Origin: Bacteroidales bacterium
GTDB lineage: Bacteria > Bacteroidota > Bacteroidia > Bacteroidales > F082
Length of the DNA: 27,399 nucleotides
NCBI GenBank assembly: GCA_016285355.1
Contig: JAEEQP010000049.1
Span: forward strand, 1 to 27,399
Reading direction: 5' to 3'
Within the stretch, counting starts at the first letter, position 1. Each line of letters starts with the position of its first letter. The notes under the pieces are model-generated. The model made no database searches and was not told the DNA's origin. It was given only the letters and a program-made list of their open reading frames with translations. Positions 7,261 through 15,279 of this stretch are shown here, one piece after another. A program made the translations under genes and the position numbers.

Positions 7261-8493
7261 TCATTCAAACGAAGCAATCGCCTTCTTGATAATCTCGATG
7301 GCTTCGCGGAGCTCGGCCTCGGTGATGACCAAGGGCGGAGCGAAGCGGATGATGTGCTGATGGGTAGGCTTGGCCAGCAGGCCGAGGTCACGCATCTTGA
7401 GGCACACGTCCCAAGCTTCCTTGCCATCTTTGGGTTTAATGATGACGGCATTGAGCAAGCCCTTACCACGAACTTTCTCAATCATCGGGCTCTTAATCTT
7501 GCCGATTTCCTCGCGGAAAATTTTACCGAGACGCTCGGCGTTCTCCATCAGATGCTCTTCCTTGATGACTTCAAGGGCAGCGATGGAAACCTTGGCAGCG
7601 ATGGGGTTGCCGCCAAAGGTCGAGCCGTGCTCACCAGGCTTGATGTTCAGCATGATGTCGTCGTCGGCCAAGACGCAGCTTACTGGCACCACACCACCAC
7701 CGAGGGCCTTGCCCAAAATGAGGATGTCGGGGCGCACGCCTTCGTGGTCGCAAGCCAACATCTTACCTGTACGGGCAATACCGCACTGCACCTCGTCGGC
7801 CATGAACAGTACGTTGTACTTCTTGCAGATGTCGTAACACTTCTTCAGGTAGCCTTCGTCCGGCACATAAACACCAGCCTCACCTTGTATGGGCTCCAGC
7901 AAGAAACCAGCGATTTCCTTGCCTTCCTTGGCCAGCACTTGTTCCAATGCATTGGGATCGTTGTAAGGGATACGGATGAAACCGGGAGTCATGGGACCGT
8001 AGTTGGCATAGCTCTCGGGATCGTTACTCATCGTGATGATGGTGATGGTACGGCCGTGGAAGTTACCTTCGCAGCACACAATCTTCACCTTGTCGTTCGG
8101 GATACCCTTCTTGACGACACCCCAACGACGAGCGAGCTTCAGGCCCGTCTCGTCGGCTTCGGCGCCCGAGTTCATGGGCAGCACCTTGTCGTATCCAAAG
8201 TATTCGGTAACATATTTCTCCCACACACCGAGTGCGTCGTTATAGAAGGCGCGGCTGCTGAGGGTGAGGCGCTCGGCCTGGTCGGTCATGGCCTTGATGA
8301 TTTTCGGGTGACAGTGACCTTGGTTGACAGCGGAATAAGCCGACAGGAAGTCGAAATACTCTTTGCCTTCGACGTCCCACACCTTGGCGCCCTTACCTTT
8401 GGCGAGGACGACCGGCAGCGGGTGATAGTTATGGGCACCGTACTTGGCTTCCAGGTCCATAGCTTGTTGCGATGATGTGATTTTCTCGATCAT
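7261..8493 (-). CDS. rocD: Ornithine--oxo-acid (ornithine delta-) aminotransferase
   Basis: This 410-aa class-III PLP aminotransferase transfers the delta-amino group of ornithine to 2-oxoglutarate, linking ornithine and arginine to glutamate semialdehyde and proline. Visible family features are [20 protein letters not shown] near the N-terminus, the cofactor-binding stretch [26 protein letters not shown], the PLP-contacting [13 protein letters not shown], and the Schiff-base Lys in [23 protein letters not shown] completes the set. The match is full length and specific to the OAT subfamily rather than to acetylornithine aminotransferase, but that subgroup choice is by memory. Its own promoter lies at 8554-8561, and the leader between promoter and ATG is very AT-rich. 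Confidence 0.92.
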   Translation of the reverse strand: MIEKITSSQQAMDLEAKYGAHNYHPLPVVLAKGKGAKVWDVEGKEYFDFLSAYSAVNQGHCHPKIIKAMTDQAERLTLSSRAFYNDALGVWEKYVTEYFGYDKVLPMNSGAEADETGLKLARRWGVVKKGIPNDKVKIVCCEGNFHGRTITIITMSNDPESYANYGPMTPGFIRIPYNDPNALEQVLAKEGKEIAGFLLEPIQGEAGVYVPDEGYLKKCYDICKKYNVLFMADEVQCGIARTGKMLACDHEGVRPDILILGKALGGGVVPVSCVLADDDIMLNIKPGEHGSTFGGNPIAAKVSIAALEVIKEEHLMENAERLGKIFREEIGKIKSPMIEKVRGKGLLNAVIIKPKDGKEAWDVCLKMRDLGLLAKPTHQHIIRFAPPLVITEAELREAIEIIKKAIASFE

Positions 8494-8498
8494 AATTT

Positions 8499-8541
8499 GA
8501 TATTTAAGAATTTAAAATTTAAAGATTTAAGATTCAAATTT
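8499..8541. repeat. AT-rich ATTTAA-type short repeats in the rocD leader
   Basis: Successive near-copies of ATTTAAG/AATTTAAA/ATTTAAAG/ATTTAAG occur at 8-10 base spacing in the 5' leader of rocD. They look like a degenerate simple repeat. No function is apparent. Confidence 0.4.
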
Positions 8542-8553
8542 CGTAAACGGGTG

Positions 8554-8561
8554 CAAAGGTA
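8554..8561 (-). promoter_or_regulatory. -7 promoter element of rocD
   Basis: The reverse strand reads TACCTTTG followed by C, matching TAnnTTTG. It lies about 60 bases upstream of the rocD ATG and 18 bases beyond the stop of the upstream TPR gene. Confidence 0.55.
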
Positions 8562-8579
8562 GGGTTTTATTTCAAGATT

Positions 8580-9986
8580 TCATACTTTTGTCCGTTTTTT
8601 CCTAACAATTTTATAGGCAGCAATGAAAACCAACACTGTGAGCACGACGGCTAAAAGGCCAAAGAAGGCTAAACGGTAATGGTTGCGTTGGGTTTGGAGG
8701 GTCTGGATTTGGTCAGATTGGGAGTCATATTGTTGGAGAAGGTCTGCTGCATTCTCTCTCAAATGCGCCAATTCCTCATCCAAGGCATTGCTTTCACTAA
8801 CAATATTCTCATAATTATCCGTAAAAAGACCTAATTCTTTTTTCATTTCTGCAAAATGCCCCATGTGAGCATAGTCAGCAATCAGATATGGTCTTATCGA
8901 ATTGACATACAACTGATTTCCTTTCTCTGAAGCCAAATCCATACATCGTTTCAAATAAATGGCCGAGGTTGTGAAATCACCAGTCTCGTTGTAATAAATT
9001 CCAAGATTTTTATAGGCACCCAACATTCCATTCAGGAACCCCATCGTTTCCGAAGAGTGTAATGCCGACTGGTAAAGGCTAATGGCCTCGCCATTTCTGT
9101 TGAGCAGTTTAAGTACGTTAGCCAATTCGATTTCATCTTCCACCAAAGTAATCTGATCCCCAACCATTTCGGCACAAACTATCGACTTGCGGAGATAGAC
9201 CAACGCCGAATCCAAGTTAACAACACCAGTTGCGTAAATCGTTCCCAAATTCTGATAGGCATGAGCCAGAGAAGCCTCATCGCCATTTTGCTCAAAAATA
9301 GGTATCGCCTGTTCCAGCAACGCCTGTGCCTCATCATATTGTTGCCATTGGACATAAATATTGCTGATGTTATTATCGCACTGCGCCATGGAAAGCGTAT
9401 CTTGTACCCTCGCATATCTTTGTCGGGCATCCTGAAAACACTCCATCGCCTTATCAATATTATCTTGCTGGAAATGGATGTATGCTAAATTATTGACAAG
9501 ATCCGCACAATTCGATTCATCGCCAAAATTCTCCGACATTTGCAAATTCCGTTGAAGAGTAATCAAAGCGGAATCTATCTCGCCCATAAACAATTCAACA
9601 TAACCCTTGTAGTTCAAAACATCCACAAGCAGTTCCGACTCTTTTTGATTGTCTAACATTTTCAACGCCGTTACAAACTGCTCATGAGCCAAATCAAACT
9701 CATAATGATTCAGATAACGCAATCCTATTTTCCAATAGGCTTTTGCTATTATTTCTTCATCCTGTAACCTGACAGCCTCTTCAATAGCTTTTTCACCCCA
9801 ATCTATGCAGTCGTCAAACGATAATTCAAAAATAGCCTTTGAGAGTTCTATCATGGTCTCTACTTTCTCATGCCCTTCTTGCCCTACCAGCACACTTCGT
9901 AGGCTATCTACAACTCGAGTTTCCTTTTGGGCAAAAGTCATCAAGGATAAACATAAGAAAACCAATATATTAATCAACCGTTTCAT
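8580..9986 (-). CDS. Exported TPR protein with C-terminal membrane anchor
   Basis: The product is 468 aa. A signal peptide (MKRLINILVFLCLSLMTFA, then Gln) precedes about 330 residues of TPR-type helical repeats; examples are LVNNLAYIHFQQDNIDKAME and AHAYQNLGTIYATGVVNLDS. A coiled-coil stretch and one membrane span follow (about residues 438-460, LAFFGLLAVVLTVLVFIAAY). The protein ends in a short basic tail KIVRKKRTKV. This is the sensor half of the TPR-TM-output regulators common in Bacteroidetes, but no kinase or HTH follows. The ATG at 9986 is used because it overlaps the upstream TGA (TGATG); the in-frame TTG at 9989 is less likely. It is coupled to the hydrolase upstream, and probably signals through a separate partner or acts as a scaffold (inference). 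Confidence 0.82.
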   Translation of the reverse strand: MKRLINILVFLCLSLMTFAQKETRVVDSLRSVLVGQEGHEKVETMIELSKAIFELSFDDCIDWGEKAIEEAVRLQDEEIIAKAYWKIGLRYLNHYEFDLAHEQFVTALKMLDNQKESELLVDVLNYKGYVELFMGEIDSALITLQRNLQMSENFGDESNCADLVNNLAYIHFQQDNIDKAMECFQDARQRYARVQDTLSMAQCDNNISNIYVQWQQYDEAQALLEQAIPIFEQNGDEASLAHAYQNLGTIYATGVVNLDSALVYLRKSIVCAEMVGDQITLVEDEIELANVLKLLNRNGEAISLYQSALHSSETMGFLNGMLGAYKNLGIYYNETGDFTTSAIYLKRCMDLASEKGNQLYVNSIRPYLIADYAHMGHFAEMKKELGLFTDNYENIVSESNALDEELAHLRENAADLLQQYDSQSDQIQTLQTQRNHYRLAFFGLLAVVLTVLVFIAAYKIVRKKRTKV

Positions 9987-10624
9987 CAAAGAAACATATT
10001 ATAGCGCTTTTCGTCGAAGATGGTGGTGCTTTCGCCGTGGCCAGAAAAGACTTCTGTATCATCGGGAAGACGGAACAGGCGTTCTTTGATGCTTATGCGA
10101 AGTGTCTCATAACTGCCGCCTGGCAGGTCAGTGCGGCCGATGCTGCGACAAAAGAGGGCATCGCCAGTAAAAACCCAACCTTCCATCACGGCAAAGAGGC
10201 TGATGCTACCCTCAGCATGGCCAGGGGTGCAAATGACTTCCAAGGTGCTCTCCCCTATCCTGATGACCTCACCATCCTTCAAGTCATGGTCGGGCAACTC
10301 GCATTCGCCATGAAACAGTAGACCGAAGAACTGTGACTGCTGCTTGGAACGTCCGAAGTCGGCAGCGACATTGGGATGAGCCGCCACCAGAATACCATAG
10401 CGTTGCTTCACAGCGGCATTACCGAGGATGTGGTCAATGTGGCCATGTGTGTTGATGACCATCAGCGGTTTCAACTGATGGCTATCAATGAAGCCGAAAA
10501 GTTGGTTTTCTTCGCCAGCATTGGAACAGCCTGGGTCGATGATGACGCATTCTTTGGTGTCGTCATAAAGAACGTATGTGTTTTCCGCAAAAGGATTGAA
10601 GACGAATTGTTCTATTTTAAGCAT
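9986..10624 (-). CDS. Metallo-beta-lactamase-fold hydrolase (glyoxalase II-like)
   Basis: This 212-aa cytoplasmic protein carries the metal-binding motifs of glyoxalase II-type hydrolases: THGHIDH (the HxHxDH motif), TPGH, TGDALF and a late SGHG. The Asp and His residues for a two-metal site are all present. Members hydrolyse thioesters such as S-lactoylglutathione; Bacteroidetes often lack glutathione, so the natural substrate is uncertain and the gene symbol is left blank. It is the first gene of a two-gene unit with the TPR membrane protein (stop and start overlap as TGATG). A TACCTTTG promoter element lies 94 bases upstream with a palindromic repeat in between. Confidence 0.9.
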   Translation of the reverse strand: MLKIEQFVFNPFAENTYVLYDDTKECVIIDPGCSNAGEENQLFGFIDSHQLKPLMVINTHGHIDHILGNAAVKQRYGILVAAHPNVAADFGRSKQQSQFFGLLFHGECELPDHDLKDGEVIRIGESTLEVICTPGHAEGSISLFAVMEGWVFTGDALFCRSIGRTDLPGGSYETLRISIKERLFRLPDDTEVFSGHGESTTIFDEKRYNMFL

Positions 10625-10647
10625 AGTTTCTATTTTTGATACGGCCC

Positions 10648-10696
10648 TTCGACAAGATTAGGAACCTTAAACGTTAAGGTCATTGAGCCTGTCGAA
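10648..10696. repeat. Palindromic TTCGACA/TGTCGAA repeat in the hydrolase leader
   Basis: TTCGACA (10648-10654) and TGTCGAA (10690-10696) form the outer arms, and ACCTTAAACGTTAAGGT (10664-10680) forms a perfect inner hairpin with an ACG loop. The right arm GAGCCTGTCGAA is the reverse complement of a repeat seen at 6120-6133 and 14613-14626. On the reverse strand it lies between promoter (10718-10725) and start codon (10624), so it would fold in the mRNA leader. Confidence 0.7.
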
Positions 10697-10717
10697 ACGC
10701 CGACTATATTTTCGGGG

Positions 10718-10725
10718 CAAAGGTA
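10718..10725 (-). promoter_or_regulatory. -7 promoter element of the hydrolase-TPR operon
   Basis: The reverse strand reads TACCTTTG followed by C, matching TAnnTTTG. It diverges from the forward promoter at 10756-10763. Confidence 0.5.
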
Positions 10726-10755
10726 AGGATTTTTCAGTAGTATTCAGAATTTGCC

Positions 10756-10763
10756 TATCTTTG
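10756..10763 (+). promoter_or_regulatory. -7 promoter element of the large envelope protein gene
   Basis: TATCTTTG matches TAnnTTTG and lies 18 bases before the ATG at 10782. This placement supports that start over the in-frame ATG at 10683, which would begin inside a palindromic repeat. Confidence 0.55.
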
Positions 10764-10781
10764 TACGCTAATTTTGATTTG

Positions 10782-13700
10782 ATGTCGTCAAAAAAGAAAT
10801 ACGCGATTCTGTTTTGGCTGCTCATGGCTCTTGTTCCCATGGCTCATGCCCAATTCTACAACGGCATGAACATGCCCTTCGGGAAGAACCGTGTGCAGTG
10901 GACCGACTTCCATTGGTCGTACTACATGAACGACAACTTCGACGTGTATTTCTACCAAGGCGGAGACGATTTGGCACGTTACGCGCAAGCCTACGCCAAA
11001 GATCAGATTCCCCAACTCGAAAACCGACTCAACAGCCGTTTCGGGAAAAAAATCCAGTTTATCGTTTTCAACAGCAAGGGCGACTTCAAGCAAAGCAACA
11101 TCAATCTGGAGGAAGAGGAAAACGGTAACACCGGTGGCATCACCAAAATCATCGGCTCGAAAGTTATCCTTTATTTCGACGGTGACTACACCCATTTTGA
11201 GGCGCAAATCCGCGAGGGCATCGCAAGGCTGTTGTTCAGTCAGGTGATGAACGGCATCAGTATCGGTTCCCAAATCCGCAACTCCTACCGCTACGACATC
11301 CCGCAATGGTTCCAAGACGGCTTGGTAACCTACATCACTGGCAACTGGAATAGCCACAAAGAAGCCCAACTGCAACGCGGCATTGTTTCAGGCAACTACA
11401 GAAAAATCAACCACCTGCGTGATGACGATGCCTTGATTGCAGGTTATTCGTTCTGGAACTTCATCGATGAAAAATACGGCAACAAGTCGTTCAACGACAT
11501 CCTAACCTTGGCCGAAAACACGAAAAATGTCAGGAAAGCCCTACTTTACGTCACAGGCAAGGAATACAAGAAACTGATCGAAGAGTGGTATGAATACTAC
11601 AAGGCTCGATATGAAGCACTTATAACCTACCAACCTGGCGATTTAATGCCGCTGAGATACAGAAAATACCGCACCTTTATGCAACCCAGCATTAGTCCGA
11701 ACGGGAGATATATCGCTTACGTCAGCAACGATGAAGGCAAAATCAGGCTTTGGCTTGAGGACCTGCAAACGTGCAAACGGCAACAGCTTTTCAAAGCGGG
11801 CTATCATTCGGATGAGAACATCGACACTTCGTTTCCGCTTTTGGCATGGCATCCCAACGGTGAAATCCTGTCGTTCATTCTTGAGGAAAAAAGCAAAATC
11901 CAACTTTATAATTTAGACATCAATTCAGGTAAAAAAGCCAGCAACTATCTCTTTGATTTCCAAAAAGTCAGTTCGTTTTCATACGCCCACAGAAGCCGTA
12001 AAATCGTTTTGGCCGCCACACGTATGGGCAAGCCCGACATTTATGTCTACAACCTGTTTTCCAACACTTTGGAACAAATCACCAACGACTACCACACCGA
12101 CCTGAATCCTGTCTTCACTTTCGACGACCGACAAATCGTTTTCAGTTCCAATCGCGACAACGACTCGTTAAAGGTCGACGACAAAATCGGGTTCCAAAAC
12201 AAGCAATTCGACCTTTTCGCTTACAACTATATTAATAAAGGTGTAGTGCTTCAAAACCTGACGCAACAACGTTTCTCTAATAGCATCCTACCCGAACCGC
12301 TGAAAGACGGCAGTCTGCTTTACCTAAACGACACCAGTGGTTTTTACAACCTCTACCAAATTCGTTTCGACAGTGCCATCAGCCACATCGACACCATCGT
12401 GCATTACCGCTATTTTGGTAAAAAAGAGCAACTTACAGACTATTCCATCAACATTATCGACTATAGTTACCTGCCTCGCGAACACAAAGCCGCTCTGCTG
12501 ATGGCCGACCAAAAAGGTGAACGGTTTTATATGTCGCCTGTACTTCGCAGCGGAGTGCTAAGCCTCCGTCAAATGAGTCCCTACGCACAAAAACGGCTAC
12601 TCAGCGAATGGATTCAAAAGGAAAAAGACACGATTGTTGAGCCCATTTCAAAGCACCGCTTTACAACCAGCTACCGTTTCCCTCGACGCAAACGACAAAT
12701 CAGCGGTCCCTTGGGCGGCGACTCGCTACAAGTGGTGCAAGACATCGGTCCGGCTCCCAAACCGCCAAGAAAAGACACCATACAACGTCCCAACAACTAC
12801 TATGTGGAGCTTTTTGCCGACCAATTAATGAGCCAAATCGACTTTACCAGCATGAACTTCAGTTACCAGCCCTTCACCGGCGGCAACGCACCCATTTATC
12901 TTAACTCGGGCTTTAATGTCTTCCTCGGCACGAAGATGAAAGACCTGATGGAGGACTACAAAATCGAACTCGGCGTGAAGCTCAACACCAGCCTCACCAA
13001 CAACGAATACATGCTGCGTTTCAGCGAATACAGCAAACGCTTGGACAAGAGCATCACCCTGCACCGCTATGTCACCGACAACTATTTGAGTTATTATTAC
13101 CGCACTTTTACCAATGAGGCATTTTACACACTGAATTACCCCCTCAGTGAAATTCTCAGCCTGCGCGGCACGGCCATCTACCGCATTGACCATCAGGTAA
13201 ATCTCGCCATCGACGACTACAGCTTGGCTGACAAGGACAAATACGAGAATTGGGGCGGATTGCGGGCCGAACTCGTGTACGACAACTCCAAGAAAATAGG
13301 CACCAACCTGCTCGTCGGGGCAAGGGGTAAAATCTTTGCCGAGTATTACCAACGCATCGCCAAAAACACCAACAATATGGTCGTCGTCGGCTTCGATTAC
13401 AGGCATTACACCCGCATCAGCCGTAATTTCATCTGGGCTAACCGCATCGCAGGCAGCAGCTCGTTTGGGCAGCAAAAACTCATCTATTACATGGGCGGTG
13501 TCGACAATTGGATTTTGGCTTCTTTCAACAACGGCACGCCCGTTGACTACTCGCAAAACTATGCTTATCAAACCCTTGCCACCAATATGCGCGGCTTCCA
13601 ACAGAACATCCGCAATGGCAACAACTTTGTGGTCTTGAACAGCGAACTACGCTTCCCCCTGTTCAGCTATTTCATGAACCGTCCCATCAATATGAAGTTC

Positions 13701-13982
13701 ATCAAGGACTTTCAAGTTGTGGCCTTTGGCGACCTCGGCACGGCTTGGACAGGTTGGAATCCGTATAGTCCCAGCAACTCGCTCTTCAATACGTACATCA
13801 CTGACGGCAACCTCGACATCACCGTCACGGAGATGAAAGAGCCTATTGTGGGCGGTGTCGGTTTTGGATTGCGCACCACCATTTTCGGTTATTTCGTTAG
13901 GGGCGATGTGGCTTGGGGCATCGAAGATGGACAAATCGCGAAGAAACCGAGGTTTTATCTGTCGTTTAATTTGGATTTCTGA
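10782..13982 (+). CDS. Envelope protein: degenerate peptidase-like domain, TolB-like propeller, outer-membrane barrel
   Basis: The product is 1066 aa. The signal peptide MSSKKKYAILFWLLMALVPMAHA is followed by Gln. Residues about 25-290 resemble a gluzincin peptidase: REGIARLLFSQ (from residue 144) sits where HExxH would be, and PQWFQDGLVTYI (174-185) resembles the WFxEG zinc-ligand motif, so key zinc ligands are missing. Residues about 300-620 hold WD40/PD40 propeller blades (SISPNGRYIAYVSNDEGKIR; NPVFTFDDRQIVFSSNRDND). From about 720 to the end is a beta-strand-rich region like the Omp85/BamA-type surface-antigen barrel, ending in a C-terminal Phe (FYLSFNLDF) as expected for outer-membrane insertion. 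Bacteroidetes encode similar large 'TolB-like' proteins, but their role is unknown to me. Confidence 0.8.
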   Translation: MSSKKKYAILFWLLMALVPMAHAQFYNGMNMPFGKNRVQWTDFHWSYYMNDNFDVYFYQGGDDLARYAQAYAKDQIPQLENRLNSRFGKKIQFIVFNSKGDFKQSNINLEEEENGNTGGITKIIGSKVILYFDGDYTHFEAQIREGIARLLFSQVMNGISIGSQIRNSYRYDIPQWFQDGLVTYITGNWNSHKEAQLQRGIVSGNYRKINHLRDDDALIAGYSFWNFIDEKYGNKSFNDILTLAENTKNVRKALLYVTGKEYKKLIEEWYEYYKARYEALITYQPGDLMPLRYRKYRTFMQPSISPNGRYIAYVSNDEGKIRLWLEDLQTCKRQQLFKAGYHSDENIDTSFPLLAWHPNGEILSFILEEKSKIQLYNLDINSGKKASNYLFDFQKVSSFSYAHRSRKIVLAATRMGKPDIYVYNLFSNTLEQITNDYHTDLNPVFTFDDRQIVFSSNRDNDSLKVDDKIGFQNKQFDLFAYNYINKGVVLQNLTQQRFSNSILPEPLKDGSLLYLNDTSGFYNLYQIRFDSAISHIDTIVHYRYFGKKEQLTDYSINIIDYSYLPREHKAALLMADQKGERFYMSPVLRSGVLSLRQMSPYAQKRLLSEWIQKEKDTIVEPISKHRFTTSYRFPRRKRQISGPLGGDSLQVVQDIGPAPKPPRKDTIQRPNNYYVELFADQLMSQIDFTSMNFSYQPFTGGNAPIYLNSGFNVFLGTKMKDLMEDYKIELGVKLNTSLTNNEYMLRFSEYSKRLDKSITLHRYVTDNYLSYYYRTFTNEAFYTLNYPLSEILSLRGTAIYRIDHQVNLAIDDYSLADKDKYENWGGLRAELVYDNSKKIGTNLLVGARGKIFAEYYQRIAKNTNNMVVVGFDYRHYTRISRNFIWANRIAGSSSFGQQKLIYYMGGVDNWILASFNNGTPVDYSQNYAYQTLATNMRGFQQNIRNGNNFVVLNSELRFPLFSYFMNRPINMKFIKDFQVVAFGDLGTAWTGWNPYSPSNSLFNTYITDGNLDITVTEMKEPIVGGVGFGLRTTIFGYFVRGDVAWGIEDGQIAKKPRFYLSFNLDF

Positions 13983-14015
13983 TTAGGGTGGACCTCCGAG
14001 TGACAGCTCTATACA

Positions 14016-14591
14016 TTATTCGTAGAACCGATTTTGTTTCAAATAAAGAAACGCCTGCTCGGGCATGAAATGCCGCACATCACGGCCGTCCCTAATACAT
14101 TTGCGGATAAAAGTGGACGAAATCTCCACAATCGGGGTTTTCAGAATGTTGACGGAAGGATAGTCTTTCAACTCTCCCCCATCATAGCCCTCTCGGGGAA
14201 ACACTAGCAATTCGTAATTGTCCAAGATTTTTTGGTATTCGCGCCAGTTTTTCAGGTTTTGCAGGCTATCCATACCGCAAATGAACACAAACTCATAATC
14301 AGGATGTTGTTCCGAAAGCGTGGTTAAAGTATTGACGGTGTAGGATGGTCGGGGCAGATGCATCTCGATGTCGCTGACATGAAAACGCGGGTCGTCGCCA
14401 AGGGCCAACTGCACCATTTTCAAACGTTCGGCATCGTCAAGCAAATCGGTTTTCTGTTTCAGCGGGTTTTGCGGCGTCACCACAAACCACAGCTCATCCA
14501 AGTCGGAGAACTCGACCAAATAATTGGCTAATATCACGTGGCCGTGATGGATGGGATTAAAGGAGCCAGAATAGATGCCTACCTTTTTCAT
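14016..14591 (-). CDS. nadD: Nicotinate-nucleotide adenylyltransferase
   Basis: This 191-aa enzyme transfers AMP from ATP to nicotinate mononucleotide in NAD synthesis. The nucleotidyltransferase signature is GSFNPIHHGHVILAN (GxxxPxHxGH) and the C-terminal ISSTFIRKCIRDG (SxTxxR) motif is present, along with VTPQNPLKQK and FICGMDSLQNLKNW typical of NadD. The start at 14591 gives the normal MKKVGIYSGSFNP; the longer frame upstream runs into a palindromic repeat (LDPEPVEGP) and is rejected. It lies downstream of gmk and yicC, a gene order common in Bacteroidetes, and probably shares their transcript. Confidence 0.93.
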   Translation of the reverse strand: MKKVGIYSGSFNPIHHGHVILANYLVEFSDLDELWFVVTPQNPLKQKTDLLDDAERLKMVQLALGDDPRFHVSDIEMHLPRPSYTVNTLTTLSEQHPDYEFVFICGMDSLQNLKNWREYQKILDNYELLVFPREGYDGGELKDYPSVNILKTPIVEISSTFIRKCIRDGRDVRHFMPEQAFLYLKQNRFYE

Positions 14592-14609
14592 AATGCTATG
14601 TTTGTCGGG

Positions 14610-14628
14610 CCCTTCGACAGGCTCAGGG
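14610..14628. repeat. CCCTTCGACAGGCTCAGGG dispersed repeat
   Basis: A 19-base imperfect palindrome lies in the 50-base gap between gmk and nadD. The core TTCGACAGGCTCAG recurs exactly at 6120-6133 and with one mismatch at 6057-6070. Its reverse complement, with one mismatch, forms the right arm of the palindrome at 10648-10696. I recognise this sequence as a REP-like element common in environmental genomes. Confidence 0.7.
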
Positions 14629-14641
14629 TCCAAGTGCTTTA

Positions 14642-15214
14642 TTATTTTTGAAGAAACGCTTGCACGACTTCGAGAATTTCGCGCTTGGCAGTTTCGAGGT
14701 CGTCGTTGATGATGGTGCGGTCGAACTTGCCTTGAGCGAATTCGGTCTCCCATGCAGCCTTGGCAATGCGCTTCTCAATTTCTTCCATCGCATCGGTCTG
14801 ACGGTTGATGAGACGCTCACGCAAAACTTCCACCGAGGGTGCCTGAATGAAAACCGAAAGGGCTTGGTCGCCGTAATGCTCCTTGATGTTCACGCCGCCG
14901 CATACATCCACGTCGAAGGCCACATGCTTGCCCTCTTCCTGCATCTGTGCGACCACGGAGAGCAAAGTGCCGTAGCAACGGCCTGGATAGACCTCTTCCC
15001 ATTCGAGGAACTCGCCATTCTCGACACGCTGCTTGAAATCTTCCATCGTCAGGAAATAATACTCACGACCATTCACTTCCTCGCCACGGGGCGGGCGCGT
15101 GGTGGCCGAAACGGAAAAAGCCATCTCAGGGATTTGGCTCATCACATAATTGAGCAGTGTGGTCTTGCCTGAGCCTGAAGGGGCACTGAATATCAAAAGC
15201 TTACCTTTTTTCAT
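14642..15214 (-). CDS. gmk: Guanylate kinase
   Basis: This 190-aa enzyme phosphorylates GMP to GDP with ATP. The P-loop is FSAPSGSGKTTL at the N-terminus. The GMP-binding region shows SVSATTRPPRGEEVNGREYYF and FLEWEEVYPGRCYGT, and the lid region has the Arg-rich LRERLINRQTD. Length and motifs are normal. It follows yicC with a 65-base gap holding an inverted repeat, and precedes nadD. Confidence 0.95.
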   Translation of the reverse strand: MKKGKLLIFSAPSGSGKTTLLNYVMSQIPEMAFSVSATTRPPRGEEVNGREYYFLTMEDFKQRVENGEFLEWEEVYPGRCYGTLLSVVAQMQEEGKHVAFDVDVCGGVNIKEHYGDQALSVFIQAPSVEVLRERLINRQTDAMEEIEKRIAKAAWETEFAQGKFDRTIINDDLETAKREILEVVQAFLQK

Positions 15215-15231
15215 AGTTATTTTATTTTGCC

Positions 15232-15276
15232 ATCAGCAGTCAGCCTTCAGCTATCAGCAACTTGCTGACCGCTGAT
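15232..15276. repeat. ATCAGC/GCTGAT inverted repeat between yicC and gmk
   Basis: ATCAGCAGTCAG (15232-15243) pairs with CTGACCGCTGAT (15265-15276) with one mismatch; the loop holds further TCAGC-like units (CTTCAGCTATCAGC). It resembles the TCAGC-rich intergenic repeats scattered in many Bacteroidales genomes. It could affect expression of gmk relative to yicC. Confidence 0.55.
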
Positions 15277-15279
15277 TGC

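Noticed and set aside
7354..8475. 373-aa open frame opposite rocD
   Set aside because: It mirrors a highly conserved aminotransferase gene and its translation has no recognisable motif; it arises from codon bias on the other strand.
10683..10781. 33-codon upstream extension of the large envelope protein
   Set aside because: It starts inside a palindromic repeat and lies before the TATCTTTG promoter element; a clean signal peptide starts at 10782.
12825..13601. 258-aa open frame opposite the barrel region of the large envelope protein
   Set aside because: Val/Ala-rich shadow sequence with no domain features; the forward gene is well supported.
14592..14753. 54-codon upstream extension of nadD
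   Set aside because: It overlaps gmk and passes through the TTCGACAGGCTCAG repeat; the normal NadD N-terminus begins at 14591.
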